Shown one piece after another: positions 46,801 through 55,197 of a DNA stretch of 64,000 nt. The notes beneath the pieces are model-generated. The model made no database searches. It had not been told where the DNA came from and was given only the letters and a program-made list of their open reading frames with translations. Position 1 is the first letter of the stretch; every line of letters starts with the position of its first letter. The position numbers were made by a program, and so were the translations under genes. The stretch is from contig NZ_JAUOPD010000001.1 in NCBI RefSeq assembly GCF_030546745.1, positions 62,001-126,000 on the forward strand, given 5' to 3'. This DNA is from Thalassotalea sp. 1_MG-2023. GTDB lineage: Bacteria > Pseudomonadota > Gammaproteobacteria > Enterobacterales > Alteromonadaceae.

Positions 46801-46873
46801 AGCGAGCTTTTTATTAGTGCCGATATTGACTGAAATATTCACGCGTTCATCACAACAGTTGCGAATAGAATAA
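43832..46873 (+). CDS. RND family efflux transporter permease
   Basis: A 1013-residue inner-membrane proton antiporter of the AcrB/MexB superfamily, HAE-like, with twelve helices in two halves and two large periplasmic loops. Family landmarks: FTLTIVLLLVLVGTISYFTIPRSEDPQ at the first helix, YPGASPHDMETLVVNPLEEA in the porter region, GLLVDNAIVVTESI in helix 4 with the proton-relay Asp, and GLISLFGIVVNNAIILID in helix 10. The substrate is unknown. prsK starts two bases after its stop, so pump and sensor are probably cotranscribed. Confidence 0.92.
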   Translation: MRLPKIAINNKQFTLTIVLLLVLVGTISYFTIPRSEDPQFDIPITLIEVIYPGASPHDMETLVVNPLEEAFNNIEGIKVIESQIKSDGARVKVTFLYGTNIDLAFSELKLAVASVKPNLPAGVQDVLVIKATPTSVAVVQMALWSEPTDYRKMEFYAKQLEKRLEAISAIKKADIWGYPQQIVAVDVDVTKLQHFGLGVNDVLNTLNKRAMNITPGFIDANTRRFNVKSSGNYKDLAQLNDTIILANEHTAIKLSDIARVSFSGVKPSYLAYFNEHPVIFITAEQRADTNIFELTKAIEQQVTQFKTLLPEDVKLDVFFKQAESVETRVNGFFDNLWYGLILVGVMALLFLGIREALVVIAVIPLSFLIAIGWLDFAGFGLQQMSIVGLIIALGLLVDNAIVVTESIHRHKDPSKPMQIAAAQGASTVGWAISSGTITTLFAFLPMLMLASSTGDFLRSMPITVVLVLLASLFLALTFTPLLASLLFSQKPSRIITLQVVINRFSSTYYAKLLTWFITKKTLLISIFFIALIAMFSLFNNVGLSLFPKAEKPMILVDVQAPPNSSLAYTKKVMDKVTVLLKQQPGVSQVAQNIGNSNPRIYYNEIPKRGVASFGQALVLLDEYNANDAQALIDKLRKEFSSWSQAQITVKEFTQGPVTDQPVTIRLMSESFDDLSQVADDLAMYMATLDGLINIENPIGVANTELALSVDYEKAGMLNIDIQALDLTIQTLVTGNAAGVFSDANGESYPLVIRGNKQDISLFEQAFISTRTGALVPLSQIVNVSLQKGHTEFYHYQKQRMAKVSADVATGKSTAVLTQQVVDFIEQYNLPAGMYYSLGGEEESRQENFAGLFQIMIITAIGIFAVLVLQFKSFLQPLIIFTSIPFAMAGSVIGLYLFDLSFSMMAFIGLISLFGIVVNNAIILIDTANKNLQHNADKQTAIIEAAVVRFTPILLTTITTVGGLLPLTLFGGGLWQPLGVVLISGLCVSAIASFLLVPILTEIFTRSSQQLRIE

Positions 46874-46875
46874 AG

Positions 46876-48915
46876 ATGGAATTTATTGGCTTTGTCGGTT
46901 TTGTATTAAGCTTTATTGCTTATGTTATTTTTACTTTTTTACTCGTTGCAGCACGTAATACGCAGTTACTTGCTCGATGGACAATTGTCTCAGTATTAAC
47001 TACCACGGTTGCCTCTGCTTTGGCGGCTTTGCAAATTAAACTTGGCTTTGGCTTACAATGGGTGCTCGTAGCTGACGGATTAAAGGTCGCCTCTTGGGCT
47101 ATTCTGGTTTTGATCTGCAATACCGAATTAACATCAATTCGGCAGTTATTATCAAATTATCATATTCGGCAATATGTTAGCGTTTGGTCTGCGTTAATGT
47201 TGGTTTGTTGGTTAGCGTCTTACTTATTGAATTATTCCTATGAATATATTTACTTGCTCTTCATTGTGTTAAATCTGTGGAGTTTAGTATTGATGGAGCA
47301 ATTATATCGCAGCGCTGATGATCAAATTCGCTGGGCAATATGGCCATTAATTATTGCTCTGGCGAGTATCGCGATTTTTGATTTTGTTATGTACGCCCAA
47401 GCAACAATGGTGGGCAGTATTGATTTCGACTTTTGGTTTAGTCGTGGTTATATCGCAGTTGCTGTATTGCCGTTACTCTTGGTAAGCACGAGAAGAATCA
47501 AAAATGGCTCTGTGCGTATTTTTGTCTCAAGGCAGGTAGTCTTTTATAGTTCTATTCTAATGATGGCCGGTTTGTATTTATTAATTATGGCGCTTGCTGG
47601 CTATGTTATTAATTATGTAGGCGGAGAGTGGGGCAGTGTTGTAAGTATTGGCTTTTTAATGCTTAGTGGCGTTGTGTTAGTCGCATTATTAATCACTGAA
47701 TCTCTCAGGCGAAAACTAAAAGTATTTATCGCGAAAAACTTCTTTGCAAACCGCTATGAGTACCGTGACGAATGGTTAAATTTAATTGAAAAAATAGAAA
47801 CAACCAACGCGGAAAATTATTACCAAATGGCGACATCTATTATGATGTCAAAACTTAATGCCGGCAGCGGCGCCATTGTTAAGCGAAAAAGCGACTTACA
47901 TTTTGATATCAAGTACAGTCATGGTTTAAAGCTGACCGAGGCATTTGATTTACAGCTGACGTTTATCAGTCAATTTTGTCAGAAAAAAGGCTGGATCATT
48001 GATGTTGAGGAATATGAAATTACCCCAACAATGTACCCGGAACTGAACCTTGATTTAGATTTATGTCAAAGTTTTGATGTTCGTTTTATCATTCCAATTT
48101 TTATAGGAAAAGCCTTTTATGGTTTATTTTTAATTGGCAACATTAATGAAGCGAATCAATTAAATTGGGAAGACAGGGACTTACTTTTTGCCGTGTCAAA
48201 ACAGCTAGGTAATTTTATTTCTCTCAATGAAGCGAACGACGAGTTAGCTGAATCTAAACAATTTGATGCGTTTAATCGGATGTCTGCCTTTCTGGTTCAT
48301 GATTTAAAAAATGTACAAGCGCAGTTGGCGTTAATTACAACCAACGCGGAAAAACATCGAAATAACCCTGAATTTGTTGATGATGTCTTTGAAACGGTAG
48401 AGTCTGCCACAGATAGGCTGGGTAAAGTGCTTTCCCAACTACGCAATAAACGCGTAGAAAAATCAACCAATTCAGAGATAGATCTCGTTGAGTTACTTGA
48501 AAAAGTTGTGGAACAACGTAATGTAGAAAAACCGCTAGTGATAGTTACACAAGCGGTGGCTGCAAAGTTGGCAACGAATGAAGAGAAATTGCACTCGGTA
48601 TTGAACCACTTAATTCAAAACGCGCAAGAAGCAAGCACAGAAGATTCAACGGTAGAGTTATCACTAAAAAATAATAAAAACATTGTCACCATCACCATCA
48701 CCGACCAAGGCACTGGTATGAGTGAAGACTTCATAAAACATCGGTTATTCAAACCGTTTGATACTACAAAAGGCAATGCTGGTATGGGGATTGGTGTTTA
48801 TGAAGCGAAACAATTTATTGAGAGTGTTGACGGTACGATAGAAGTCATCAGTACTGAACATTCAGGAACAACATTTACTATTCAATTACCTATTAACGCA
48901 ACAGATAATGAATAA
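46876..48915 (+). CDS. prsK: XrtA/PEP-CTERM system histidine kinase PrsK
   Basis: Sensor kinase of the exosortase-associated two-component pair. The N-terminal 280 residues form about eight membrane helices (opening FIGFVGFVLSFIAYVIFTFLL). A GAF-like domain lies at about 310-455 (MATSIMMSKLNAGSGAIV, FIIPIFIGKAFYGLFLIG). The phospho-acceptor is His475 in FLVHDLKNVQAQL, and the ATPase domain (NHLIQNAQEAS, TDQGTGMS, GMGIGVYEA) ends the 679 residues. PrsR follows 24 bases later. The known role is control of exopolysaccharide and PEP-CTERM genes. Confidence 0.9.
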   Translation: MEFIGFVGFVLSFIAYVIFTFLLVAARNTQLLARWTIVSVLTTTVASALAALQIKLGFGLQWVLVADGLKVASWAILVLICNTELTSIRQLLSNYHIRQYVSVWSALMLVCWLASYLLNYSYEYIYLLFIVLNLWSLVLMEQLYRSADDQIRWAIWPLIIALASIAIFDFVMYAQATMVGSIDFDFWFSRGYIAVAVLPLLLVSTRRIKNGSVRIFVSRQVVFYSSILMMAGLYLLIMALAGYVINYVGGEWGSVVSIGFLMLSGVVLVALLITESLRRKLKVFIAKNFFANRYEYRDEWLNLIEKIETTNAENYYQMATSIMMSKLNAGSGAIVKRKSDLHFDIKYSHGLKLTEAFDLQLTFISQFCQKKGWIIDVEEYEITPTMYPELNLDLDLCQSFDVRFIIPIFIGKAFYGLFLIGNINEANQLNWEDRDLLFAVSKQLGNFISLNEANDELAESKQFDAFNRMSAFLVHDLKNVQAQLALITTNAEKHRNNPEFVDDVFETVESATDRLGKVLSQLRNKRVEKSTNSEIDLVELLEKVVEQRNVEKPLVIVTQAVAAKLATNEEKLHSVLNHLIQNAQEASTEDSTVELSLKNNKNIVTITITDQGTGMSEDFIKHRLFKPFDTTKGNAGMGIGVYEAKQFIESVDGTIEVISTEHSGTTFTIQLPINATDNE

Positions 48916-48939
48916 ACAGGAAGAGCAAGGATCAATTTC

Positions 48940-50292
48940 ATGGAAAAGCTACTAATCGTCGATGATGATAAAGGAATACAAAAACAATTAAAATGGAGTT
49001 TATCTGATTACGAATCAATTTTAGCAGCTGATCGAGAAAGCGCGATAGCAGCTGTACGTCGCCATGAACCTAAAGTAGTCACATTAGATTTAGGTCTACC
49101 GCCTGATGCCGCAAATGCGTCAGAAGGGTTAGCGGCATTAGATGAAATTTTACGTATTGCACCACATACTAAAGTGATTGTAATTACAGGTAATGATGAC
49201 CGAGAAAACGCGTTAAAGGCTATCTCGTTAGGCGCATATGACTTTTATCAAAAGCCTATAGAACCTGAAGTTATTAATGTTATTGTTGCAAGAGCCTTTA
49301 GTGTTGCATCGATCGAACAAGAAAACCGACTAATGCGTGCCGTTGGCGGCAATGATATTGGCATTGTTGGCAATAGCAGTAGCATAGATCGGTTACGTAC
49401 CATGGTTAAGCGCATCGCACCAACGCAAATTACCGCTTTATTATTAGGTGAAAGTGGTACCGGTAAAGAAGTCACCGCTAATGCGATACATATGGCAAGT
49501 GAGCGCAGTAAAAAGCCATTCATTGCGATTAATTGTGCGTCAATACCGGAAACCTTACTAGAAAGTGAGTTGTTTGGCTTTGAAAAAGGTGCCTTTACTG
49601 GAGCTGTACGCACGACTAAAGGTAAAATTGAATGCGCAGAAGGCGGTACCTTATTTTTAGATGAAATAGGCGATATGCCCTTTAACCTGCAAGCGAAGCT
49701 ATTACGATTTTTGCAAGAAAAGAAAATAGAACGTTTAGGTGGTCGACAAGAAATAGATGTTGATGTGCGTGTTGTGTGTGCCACGAACCAAAATCTCGAA
49801 GAAATGGTCGCTGAGAAACAGTTTCGCGAAGACTTGTTTTATCGGGTGAGTGAAATTACCTTAAATATCCCGCCATTAAGAGATCGGGAAGAAGATACCT
49901 TAATACTGGCTCAGTTCTTTTTACAACGCTACGCAAAAGAATATAAATCAAACGTTAAAAGCTTTGCTGACGATGCGTTAAATGCGATAAGACACCACAG
50001 ATGGCCAGGCAATATACGTGAGCTACAAAATAAAGTAAAAAGCTCTGTGATCATGGCAACAGGCTCTCAAGTGACGGCGATTGATCTCGGCTTTCTTGAC
50101 CATGACGGACAAGAGCTACAATTAGATTTAAATTTACGTAAAGTACGTGAACAAGCAGAGTCTATCGCCATTCAAAAAGCTTATGCGTTAACGGAAGGCA
50201 ACATGTCAAAATGCGCTGAATTGTTGGGTGTTACAAGGCCAACGTTGTATTCGTTAATTGAAAAGTATTCATTAACGATTGGTGCGGAATAA
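48940..50292 (+). CDS. prsR: PEP-CTERM-box response regulator PrsR, sigma54-dependent activator
   Basis: An NtrC-type regulator of 450 residues: receiver domain 1-120 with Asp50 as phospho-acceptor (VVTLDLGLP), AAA+ domain about 140-370 with Walker A GESGTGKE (170-177) and the sigma54-contact loop GAFTGA (217-222), and a C-terminal Fis-type helix-turn-helix (MSKCAELLGVTRPTLYSLIEKY). Partner of PrsK. Targets are expected among the exosortase/exopolysaccharide genes at the right end of the window and beyond. Confidence 0.93.
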   Translation: MEKLLIVDDDKGIQKQLKWSLSDYESILAADRESAIAAVRRHEPKVVTLDLGLPPDAANASEGLAALDEILRIAPHTKVIVITGNDDRENALKAISLGAYDFYQKPIEPEVINVIVARAFSVASIEQENRLMRAVGGNDIGIVGNSSSIDRLRTMVKRIAPTQITALLLGESGTGKEVTANAIHMASERSKKPFIAINCASIPETLLESELFGFEKGAFTGAVRTTKGKIECAEGGTLFLDEIGDMPFNLQAKLLRFLQEKKIERLGGRQEIDVDVRVVCATNQNLEEMVAEKQFREDLFYRVSEITLNIPPLRDREEDTLILAQFFLQRYAKEYKSNVKSFADDALNAIRHHRWPGNIRELQNKVKSSVIMATGSQVTAIDLGFLDHDGQELQLDLNLRKVREQAESIAIQKAYALTEGNMSKCAELLGVTRPTLYSLIEKYSLTIGAE

Positions 50293-50313
50293 CAAGTAAA
50301 CACGTTATCAAAG

Positions 50314-50347
50314 AAAGGGTAGTATCAAATATTTATACTACCCTTTT
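50314..50347 (+). terminator. Rho-independent terminator of prsK-prsR
   Basis: A perfect 12-bp stem, AAAGGGTAGTAT (50314-50325) with ATACTACCCTTT (50335-50346), and a nine-base loop; a short T-run completes the stem. It lies 22 bases after prsR. Confidence 0.85.
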
Positions 50348-50446
50348 AACTATCGCTATGTTGCCAAATATTTATGAAATTAGCATTAATCTTATTTTAC
50401 AAAGTAGATAACTTTCTGTTTATCCACTTTTTAAGTAATGATCCAT

Positions 50447-50693
50447 TTATAAATTTGAAATTTTGCGGTCTTTTGGCATAACATTATGCCCATCTTGCAC
50501 GACAAGTAGCCCTTCTGGATGTTGACTACCCAAAGCGACACTATTAACAACTAGACCGTCGGCTTTAGATGTACCATCTATTCGATTATTTAGATCTGCA
50601 GAAATACGAAATACGGCCAAAAAGGCGTTTTTTTTGATCAATAGCATAAACTGTGTAGCGGTTATTGGCTGCGACTTATCGTGGTTGAAACTG
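50447..50693 (-). pseudogene. 3' remnant of a beta-propeller phytase gene
   Basis: On the minus strand an open stretch (50647-50447) reads FRISADLNNRIDGT, then SKADGLVVNSVALG and HPEGLLVVQDGHNVMP. This is the pattern of the last blades of beta-propeller phytases (IDGTSxxDGxxV, LGxxxPxGxxVxQDGxN). The preceding strand (NNRYTVYAIDQKKRLFGR) lies in another frame at about 50676-50620, and a further ISRSQ match lies in a third frame just upstream, so at least two frameshifts are present. Only about 80 residues of a roughly 350-600-residue protein remain. The family call is from memory of conserved motifs. Confidence 0.72.
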
Positions 50694-51110
50694 CAAAATA
50701 AACAATGTAATGATCTTCGGAAGTGGCATGCCGTTTACCAAGCAAAAGCTGAAAATATATTTCAACTAACGCTACTAGAGCTTATTCGTCTTCAATTTTA
50801 ATCAACACCAGATATCACCTTGCCAGATATCGCACGTACATTAAATACAAGTTCTGCTACGGTTAAACGTAAACTTGATGAATTGACCGTGAGCTATAGG
50901 CAATTACATCATGAAATGGGTAAACACTTAGCGATTGATTGCTTATTAGTACGAGACTGAAACAATGAGCAAAGTGCATCGGTAATGGATATTTCAGATC
51001 CAACAAACTTTCGTCGTGTGACCAAAAAATGGACAGGATACACACCCACAGAGCTTAAAAGATTATACACACGACTATTAAGTACTGAAGCTAATACACT
51101 CATTGAATGA
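50694..51110 (+). pseudogene. remnant of an AraC-family transcriptional regulator
   Basis: Read in one frame, the plus strand gives a C-terminal AraC regulator: LPDIARTLNTSSATVKRKLDEL (first helix-turn-helix) and DISDPTNFRRVTKKWTGYTPTELKR (second helix-turn-helix with the conserved F-R--F-W-G--P-E pattern). In-frame stops interrupt it: TAA at 50799-50801 and TGA at 50958-50960, before the terminal TGA at 51108-51110. The N-terminal ligand-binding half is missing. The frame stays open enough to suggest fairly recent decay by point mutation. Confidence 0.78.
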
Positions 51111-51235
51111 GTCGGTGATGATCTACTGAACAGCTATCCCATGCTCAAAGCGTTATTTTTCCAGTGCTACGATTGTTACACATGGGTGTAAATCGGTCTT
51201 TATATGACAATTTAATGAAATTTATCGTATGTAGC

Positions 51236-51264
51236 TTGTTTCCTCAATATTGCTACATTATCAT
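51236..51264 (+). promoter_or_regulatory. predicted phnW promoter
   Basis: TTGTTT (51236-51241), a 17-base spacer, then TATCAT (51259-51264). The operator palindrome starts one base after the -10 box, the classic position for a repressor blocking initiation. Consensus-based inference. Confidence 0.55.
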
Positions 51265-51265
51265 C

Positions 51266-51277
51266 TGGTCTAGACCA
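51266..51277. promoter_or_regulatory. GntR/HutC-type operator at phnW
   Basis: TGGTCTAGACCA, a perfect 12-bp palindrome that fits the TGGTNTAGACCA type of site bound by HutC/PhnF-class GntR regulators. It lies 25 bases before the phnW ATG. The identical palindrome stands upstream of the TonB receptor (60353-60364). The likely ligand is the GntR/UTRA protein at 52436-53140. Confidence 0.8.
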
Positions 51278-51302
51278 AATTAAACAACCTTGAGAATTAA
51301 AA

Positions 51303-52394
51303 ATGGAACATTATTTACTGCTGACGCCAGGACCGTTGACCACCTCTGCGTCAGTTAAACAGGCTATGCTGAGAGATTGGTGTACTTGGGACGATGATTA
51401 TAATATTGAAATTGTCGAAAATATCAGAAAAAGTTTAGTTGACCTAGCAACTCAGAGCGCTGGTTATACGTGTACTTTAATGCAAGGAAGTGGTACCGCT
51501 TCCGTTGAATCAGTGCTTGGAAGCGCAATAAGTGAGCATGATAAAGTACTTATTGTTGATAATGGCGCATACGGCCATCGCATGTCGGAAATTTGCACGT
51601 TAGCAGGTATAAATCATACCGTGGTTTCCTTTTCAGAAACACAAATGCCTGACGTTGCTGAAATTAAAAAGCATGTCATTGAAGATGGTAACATTTCGCA
51701 TTTAGCGATGGTGCATTGTGAAACAACTACAGGCATGTTAAATCCTATAAAGCAAGTTGCACAATTGTGCCAGGAATTGAATTTGGTTTTTATTTTGGAT
51801 GCTATGTCTAGCTTTGGGGGCTTAACATTTGATATTGGTGAATTAGATATTGGCTTTATGATCAGTTCTGCAAATAAGTGTATTCAAGGTGTGCCGGGCT
51901 TTGGATTTATTATTGCAAAACATGAACTAATGGAGCAATGCAAAGGAAATGCTCATTCACTCAGTTTAGACTTGTATGATCAATGGTACACCATGCAAAC
52001 TTCAAAGGGAAAATGGCGTTTTACCTCGCCTACGCATGTTGTAAGAGCCTTTGATCAGGCTTTGCTTGAACTACAACAAGAAGGTGGAATAAATCAACGT
52101 GCTGCAAGGTATGCAGAAAATCAGAGAGTATTAGTTGATGGTATGCGAAAGTTGGGCTTTAGCACCTTATTACCTGATGAAATGCAATCTCCGATTATTA
52201 CTTCGTTTATCTCGCCAACGTCTGAACGTTACGAGTTTAAATCGTTTTATCAACGATTAAAGACAGAGGGTTTCGTTATTTATCCTGGTAAAGTGTCAAA
52301 TGCTGATTGCTTTAGAATCGGTAATATTGGAGAGGTGTACCCTGAGGATATTTCCAAACTACTAAATGCAATAGAAAAAGCCATTTACTGGTAA
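51303..52394 (+). CDS. phnW: 2-aminoethylphosphonate--pyruvate transaminase
   Basis: A PLP enzyme that transfers the amino group of 2-aminoethylphosphonate to pyruvate, giving phosphonoacetaldehyde and alanine. It has 363 residues. [18 protein letters not shown] opens the protein as in PhnW; Asp166 ([11 protein letters not shown]) and the PLP-lysine Lys192 ([12 protein letters not shown]) match the family. Monocistronic, with operator and promoter just upstream; the product goes to PhnX, encoded on the opposite strand in the same cluster. Confidence 0.96.
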   Translation: MEHYLLLTPGPLTTSASVKQAMLRDWCTWDDDYNIEIVENIRKSLVDLATQSAGYTCTLMQGSGTASVESVLGSAISEHDKVLIVDNGAYGHRMSEICTLAGINHTVVSFSETQMPDVAEIKKHVIEDGNISHLAMVHCETTTGMLNPIKQVAQLCQELNLVFILDAMSSFGGLTFDIGELDIGFMISSANKCIQGVPGFGFIIAKHELMEQCKGNAHSLSLDLYDQWYTMQTSKGKWRFTSPTHVVRAFDQALLELQQEGGINQRAARYAENQRVLVDGMRKLGFSTLLPDEMQSPIITSFISPTSERYEFKSFYQRLKTEGFVIYPGKVSNADCFRIGNIGEVYPEDISKLLNAIEKAIYW

Positions 52395-52403
52395 TTATAA
52401 TTC

Positions 52404-52429
52404 ACGATAAGGCGAATTCACCTTATCGT
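52404..52429. terminator. bidirectional hairpin between phnW and the GntR gene
   Basis: ACGATAAGG (52404-52412) pairs perfectly with CCTTATCGT (52421-52429) around an eight-base loop, between two convergent stops (52394 and 52436). No long T-run. Confidence 0.65.
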
Positions 52430-52435
52430 TGACTC

Positions 52436-53140
52436 TTAGTAACTATCAACTTTAATTTCTATGGCACCATGTACCCAATATTCAATGTTATAGTCTACTA
52501 ATGTTTTGTGCTGTGAAAAGCGTTGGCGAATTATTTTTAAACATGATGCACCACTGTTTAAATGTAATAATTTAGCGACGCTTTCCGGTAGTGCGGTAAC
52601 ATGAATACTACTTCGTTCAGCAGTTACATTAACATTGTAATCATCTTTAAAAATAGCAGTAATTGAACCTGTTAACTCTTTTTCTGCCAAACCATGGAAG
52701 TGTTCGGCTTGGCAATAAATTTCTTCCACCATAACAGGTCGATGGTCTAAAGACCGAACACGACAAATTTGATAAAATTCAGCATGATTATTTAACGAAA
52801 ACGCCGATGTTATGGTTTGATTTTTTTCGCCGACAAGCGCAGCGCAATCAATAGATACTAAACGAGTATTTGCATCAAAGCTTTGTTCTTTAGCTAATTG
52901 ATAGAAATTTACTTTATTAACCGGGTTCCACTCTAATCTAGGCGGGCAAATAAACCAACCTTTTCTGTTTTGACGATAAATAATACCTTCCACTTCTAAC
53001 CGCATGAGTGCCTCTCGAACGGTAATTCGCGTTGAATTAAAGTGCTCCTGTAATTCACGCTCTGAAGGTAATTTCTTCAAGGTTTTGTCTTGTGCAATTA
53101 ATGTAAATAAATAATCACGGATTTCTTGGTAAAGTAACAT
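52436..53140 (-). CDS. GntR family transcriptional regulator with UTRA domain (HutC/PhnF type), probable 2-AEP repressor
   Basis: A 234-residue protein. N-terminal winged helix at about 1-68 (KLPSERELQEHFNSTRITVREALMRLEVEGIIYR), then a UTRA effector domain at about 90-230 (ICRVRSLDHRPVMVEEIYCQ, NSGASCLKIIRQRF, YNIEYWVHGAIEIKV). HutC-class regulators release DNA on binding the pathway substrate or intermediate. It is the last gene of the leftward phosphonate operon, starting one base after the HD gene, and the two TGGTCTAGACCA palindromes flank the cluster. So it very probably controls phnW and its own operon. Confidence 0.9.
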   Translation of the reverse strand: MLLYQEIRDYLFTLIAQDKTLKKLPSERELQEHFNSTRITVREALMRLEVEGIIYRQNRKGWFICPPRLEWNPVNKVNFYQLAKEQSFDANTRLVSIDCAALVGEKNQTITSAFSLNNHAEFYQICRVRSLDHRPVMVEEIYCQAEHFHGLAEKELTGSITAIFKDDYNVNVTAERSSIHVTALPESVAKLLHLNSGASCLKIIRQRFSQHKTLVDYNIEYWVHGAIEIKVDSY

Positions 53141-53764
53141 TTACCTGTTGTACTCCAATGTTGAACTTGTGCCTATTTCTTCTTTAAGAACTCGGCTGAT
53201 CAAAGGTAACCAAGGCTTAAGTGTGGTGAAGCCTTTTAGCGAAACATGCAAGTTTGGCTTACCTAAATCGTCATATTGTCTTAACGTCAATGCCGCAGAA
53301 AAATAAGCTAGACGTTCAAAGTCTTTCAGCTCATCGTTCGACATTTTACCACCTTGTTGCTGCAATGTGTGTTGACTTGCTAAAGACAAGTGAGCGTTTT
53401 TTTCGTTTTGGTCAAATAACGTCACTAAATAGCGTTTCGCTTGAACATGATAACGAATTGGTTGATAAACGCTAGCAGGAAAACCGCGATCTTTAAGCCA
53501 GTTTGCCCCGATGCTGGCATGTTCTTTATGACCGAAGTCATCAACACCCTTAAATTGCTGCTTATCTGCGATAAAATGACCAATGTCATGCAGTAGTGCT
53601 GCGATGATTAAAGTGATACTGGCATTATCTTGCTGTGCATGCCATGCACAACTTATCGCATGGATAAGTTGACTACATTGTTCCCCATAATGTAAATGCC
53701 CATATTCAATGAATAATTGTTCAATGTCGCGAATAGTCGACATTATTTTAAGCTCGTTCATCAT
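53141..53764 (-). CDS. phosphonate-operon HD-domain protein, PhnZ-like di-iron oxygenase family
   Basis: A 207-residue HD-fold protein. The candidate metal ligands match the PhnZ pattern: His35 (QLIHAIS), His59-Asp60 (ALLHDIGHF), His82 (FGHKEHASIG), His106 (IRYHVQAKRYL) and Asp165 (RQYDDLG). Also typical are GVDDFG, the AKRYL segment and LQQQGGKMSNDE. PhnZ cleaves 1-hydroxy-2-aminoethylphosphonate to glycine and phosphate with O2. Its partner hydroxylase PhnY is not in the window, and the loop before His35 (HYGEQ) seems one residue shorter than the PhnZ loop as I remember it. The substrate is therefore open. It lies between the FAD and GntR genes, six bases and zero bases apart. Confidence 0.85.
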   Translation of the reverse strand: MMNELKIMSTIRDIEQLFIEYGHLHYGEQCSQLIHAISCAWHAQQDNASITLIIAALLHDIGHFIADKQQFKGVDDFGHKEHASIGANWLKDRGFPASVYQPIRYHVQAKRYLVTLFDQNEKNAHLSLASQHTLQQQGGKMSNDELKDFERLAYFSAALTLRQYDDLGKPNLHVSLKGFTTLKPWLPLISRVLKEEIGTSSTLEYNR

Positions 53765-53770
53765 TTGCCC

Positions 53771-55171
53771 CTATTTATCAGCTTTGCCTGCAGCTGCAGC
53801 GAACTTAGCTAATTGAATATCAAACCACTTAGGCTGATGTTCTTGCGCTTCTGCTTGCTCTTTACGCATGATCGAGCGCTTGACTAATTGTGCTCCAAGG
53901 TAACGGATGGGTTCTGGTGGAAATTTAGAAATAGGACCTTTAGCCATCGGTGAGCGGGTCCATTCATTATCGATGCCCAATACCATAGAAGATAAAATAT
54001 TGCCGCCAAGGTAACTTTGCACAACGCCATTACCTGAATACCCTAAACCATAATAAACATTTTCTTGACCAGCCAGTCTGCCAAAAAAAGGTAACCCTGT
54101 GGTTGATCGATCAGATGCGCCAGCCCAACTTGTGGTGAAATCACAAGGCAAGCTAGGGAAAAACTGTTTAAATGCATTCGTTAATTGTTGTTGGTAACAG
54201 CTTGGTTGATCAAACGCCGGCAACATTCGGTTGTTAAATGCAAAGAGGTTCCCTCCTTTACCTAACATTAAACGGCCATCTGGCGTGCTTCGGTAATAAT
54301 GAACAAAAATACGTGAATCTGCGATCGCTTTACCATGGTCTAGTCCCACGTTTGCTAATAATTTAGGCATGGGTTTGGTGATCACCATATCAGAAGATAC
54401 TAAGGTGTAGTAACGATTAAAGTCTTTAAATAATTGTCCCATCCAAGCATTAACAGCAAACACTAATTTTTCAGATTTTATTTCCCCTTGAGCCGTTTCC
54501 ACGTGAATGTTCTGATCTATTGCTTTATGCGATAGATAAGGGCTTTGTTGATATATGGTAATACCCATCGATAAGGCATGTTTAACAAGCCCTAATACAA
54601 GTTTCCCCGGATGAAGGCTACCTGCAGCAGGCGATTCAATGCCACTAATGGCATGTTTTGATCCTGTTACTTGGGATAAGTAGTCTTTTGTTTTCTGTTG
54701 CCATCGGTTTATATTATGGGCTTTTAGTAGAGGAATTGGTTGTGTCACTATTGATTGTTGTGCTGAATTTGTTGCAGTATAAATGGCACCATCAGTTCGT
54801 ATATCTGCATAAATATGGTGCTGTTTACAAAAATCTGCAATATCAAACACTGCTTGTTCTGAAGCTTGAACCAAGCGCTTTGCTTCATTAATACCAAATA
54901 ATTGTATTAATGAAGCAAATTTAGTTGAAAAAGTCAGCATACAACCACCATTTCGGCCAGATGCACCTTGTCCGCATATCCCTTTTTCAACAATAACAAC
55001 CTTTAGAGTAGGGTTTTGCTGTTTGATTTTTATAGCTGTCCACAACCCCGTATAGCCACCACCTATAATACATACATTAGCTGTAATTTTTCCTTGTAAA
55101 ATAGGTATATTAGGTATTTTACATGATGATAATGCATCATTAAACCAAAATGCTTGGTGTTGATTGCTCAC
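53771..55171 (-). CDS. FAD-dependent amine oxidoreductase (DAO family) of the phosphonate operon
   Basis: A 466-residue DAO-family flavoprotein without signal peptide. FAD-binding VCIIGGGYTGLWTA at about residue 33, the GASGRNGGCML loop, and a C-terminal GLGYSGNGVV motif, the layout of PuuB-like amine oxidases. It is embedded in the 2-AEP operon between phnX and the HD gene. Flavoenzymes of this type in phosphonate clusters are known to oxidise aminoethylphosphonate or its N-methyl form to phosphonoacetaldehyde. That activity is plausible here, since PhnX is next door, but it is inferred from context. Glycine or another amine remains possible. Confidence 0.82.
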   Translation of the reverse strand: MSNQHQAFWFNDALSSCKIPNIPILQGKITANVCIIGGGYTGLWTAIKIKQQNPTLKVVIVEKGICGQGASGRNGGCMLTFSTKFASLIQLFGINEAKRLVQASEQAVFDIADFCKQHHIYADIRTDGAIYTATNSAQQSIVTQPIPLLKAHNINRWQQKTKDYLSQVTGSKHAISGIESPAAGSLHPGKLVLGLVKHALSMGITIYQQSPYLSHKAIDQNIHVETAQGEIKSEKLVFAVNAWMGQLFKDFNRYYTLVSSDMVITKPMPKLLANVGLDHGKAIADSRIFVHYYRSTPDGRLMLGKGGNLFAFNNRMLPAFDQPSCYQQQLTNAFKQFFPSLPCDFTTSWAGASDRSTTGLPFFGRLAGQENVYYGLGYSGNGVVQSYLGGNILSSMVLGIDNEWTRSPMAKGPISKFPPEPIRYLGAQLVKRSIMRKEQAEAQEHQPKWFDIQLAKFAAAAGKADK

Positions 55172-55197
55172 GCTTTCCGCCTATTAATTTTGCTATG

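Noticed and set aside
50863-51103. Two overlapping minus-strand frames of about 60 residues
   Set aside because: They are shadows opposite the AraC-regulator remnant, have no start signal and resemble nothing.
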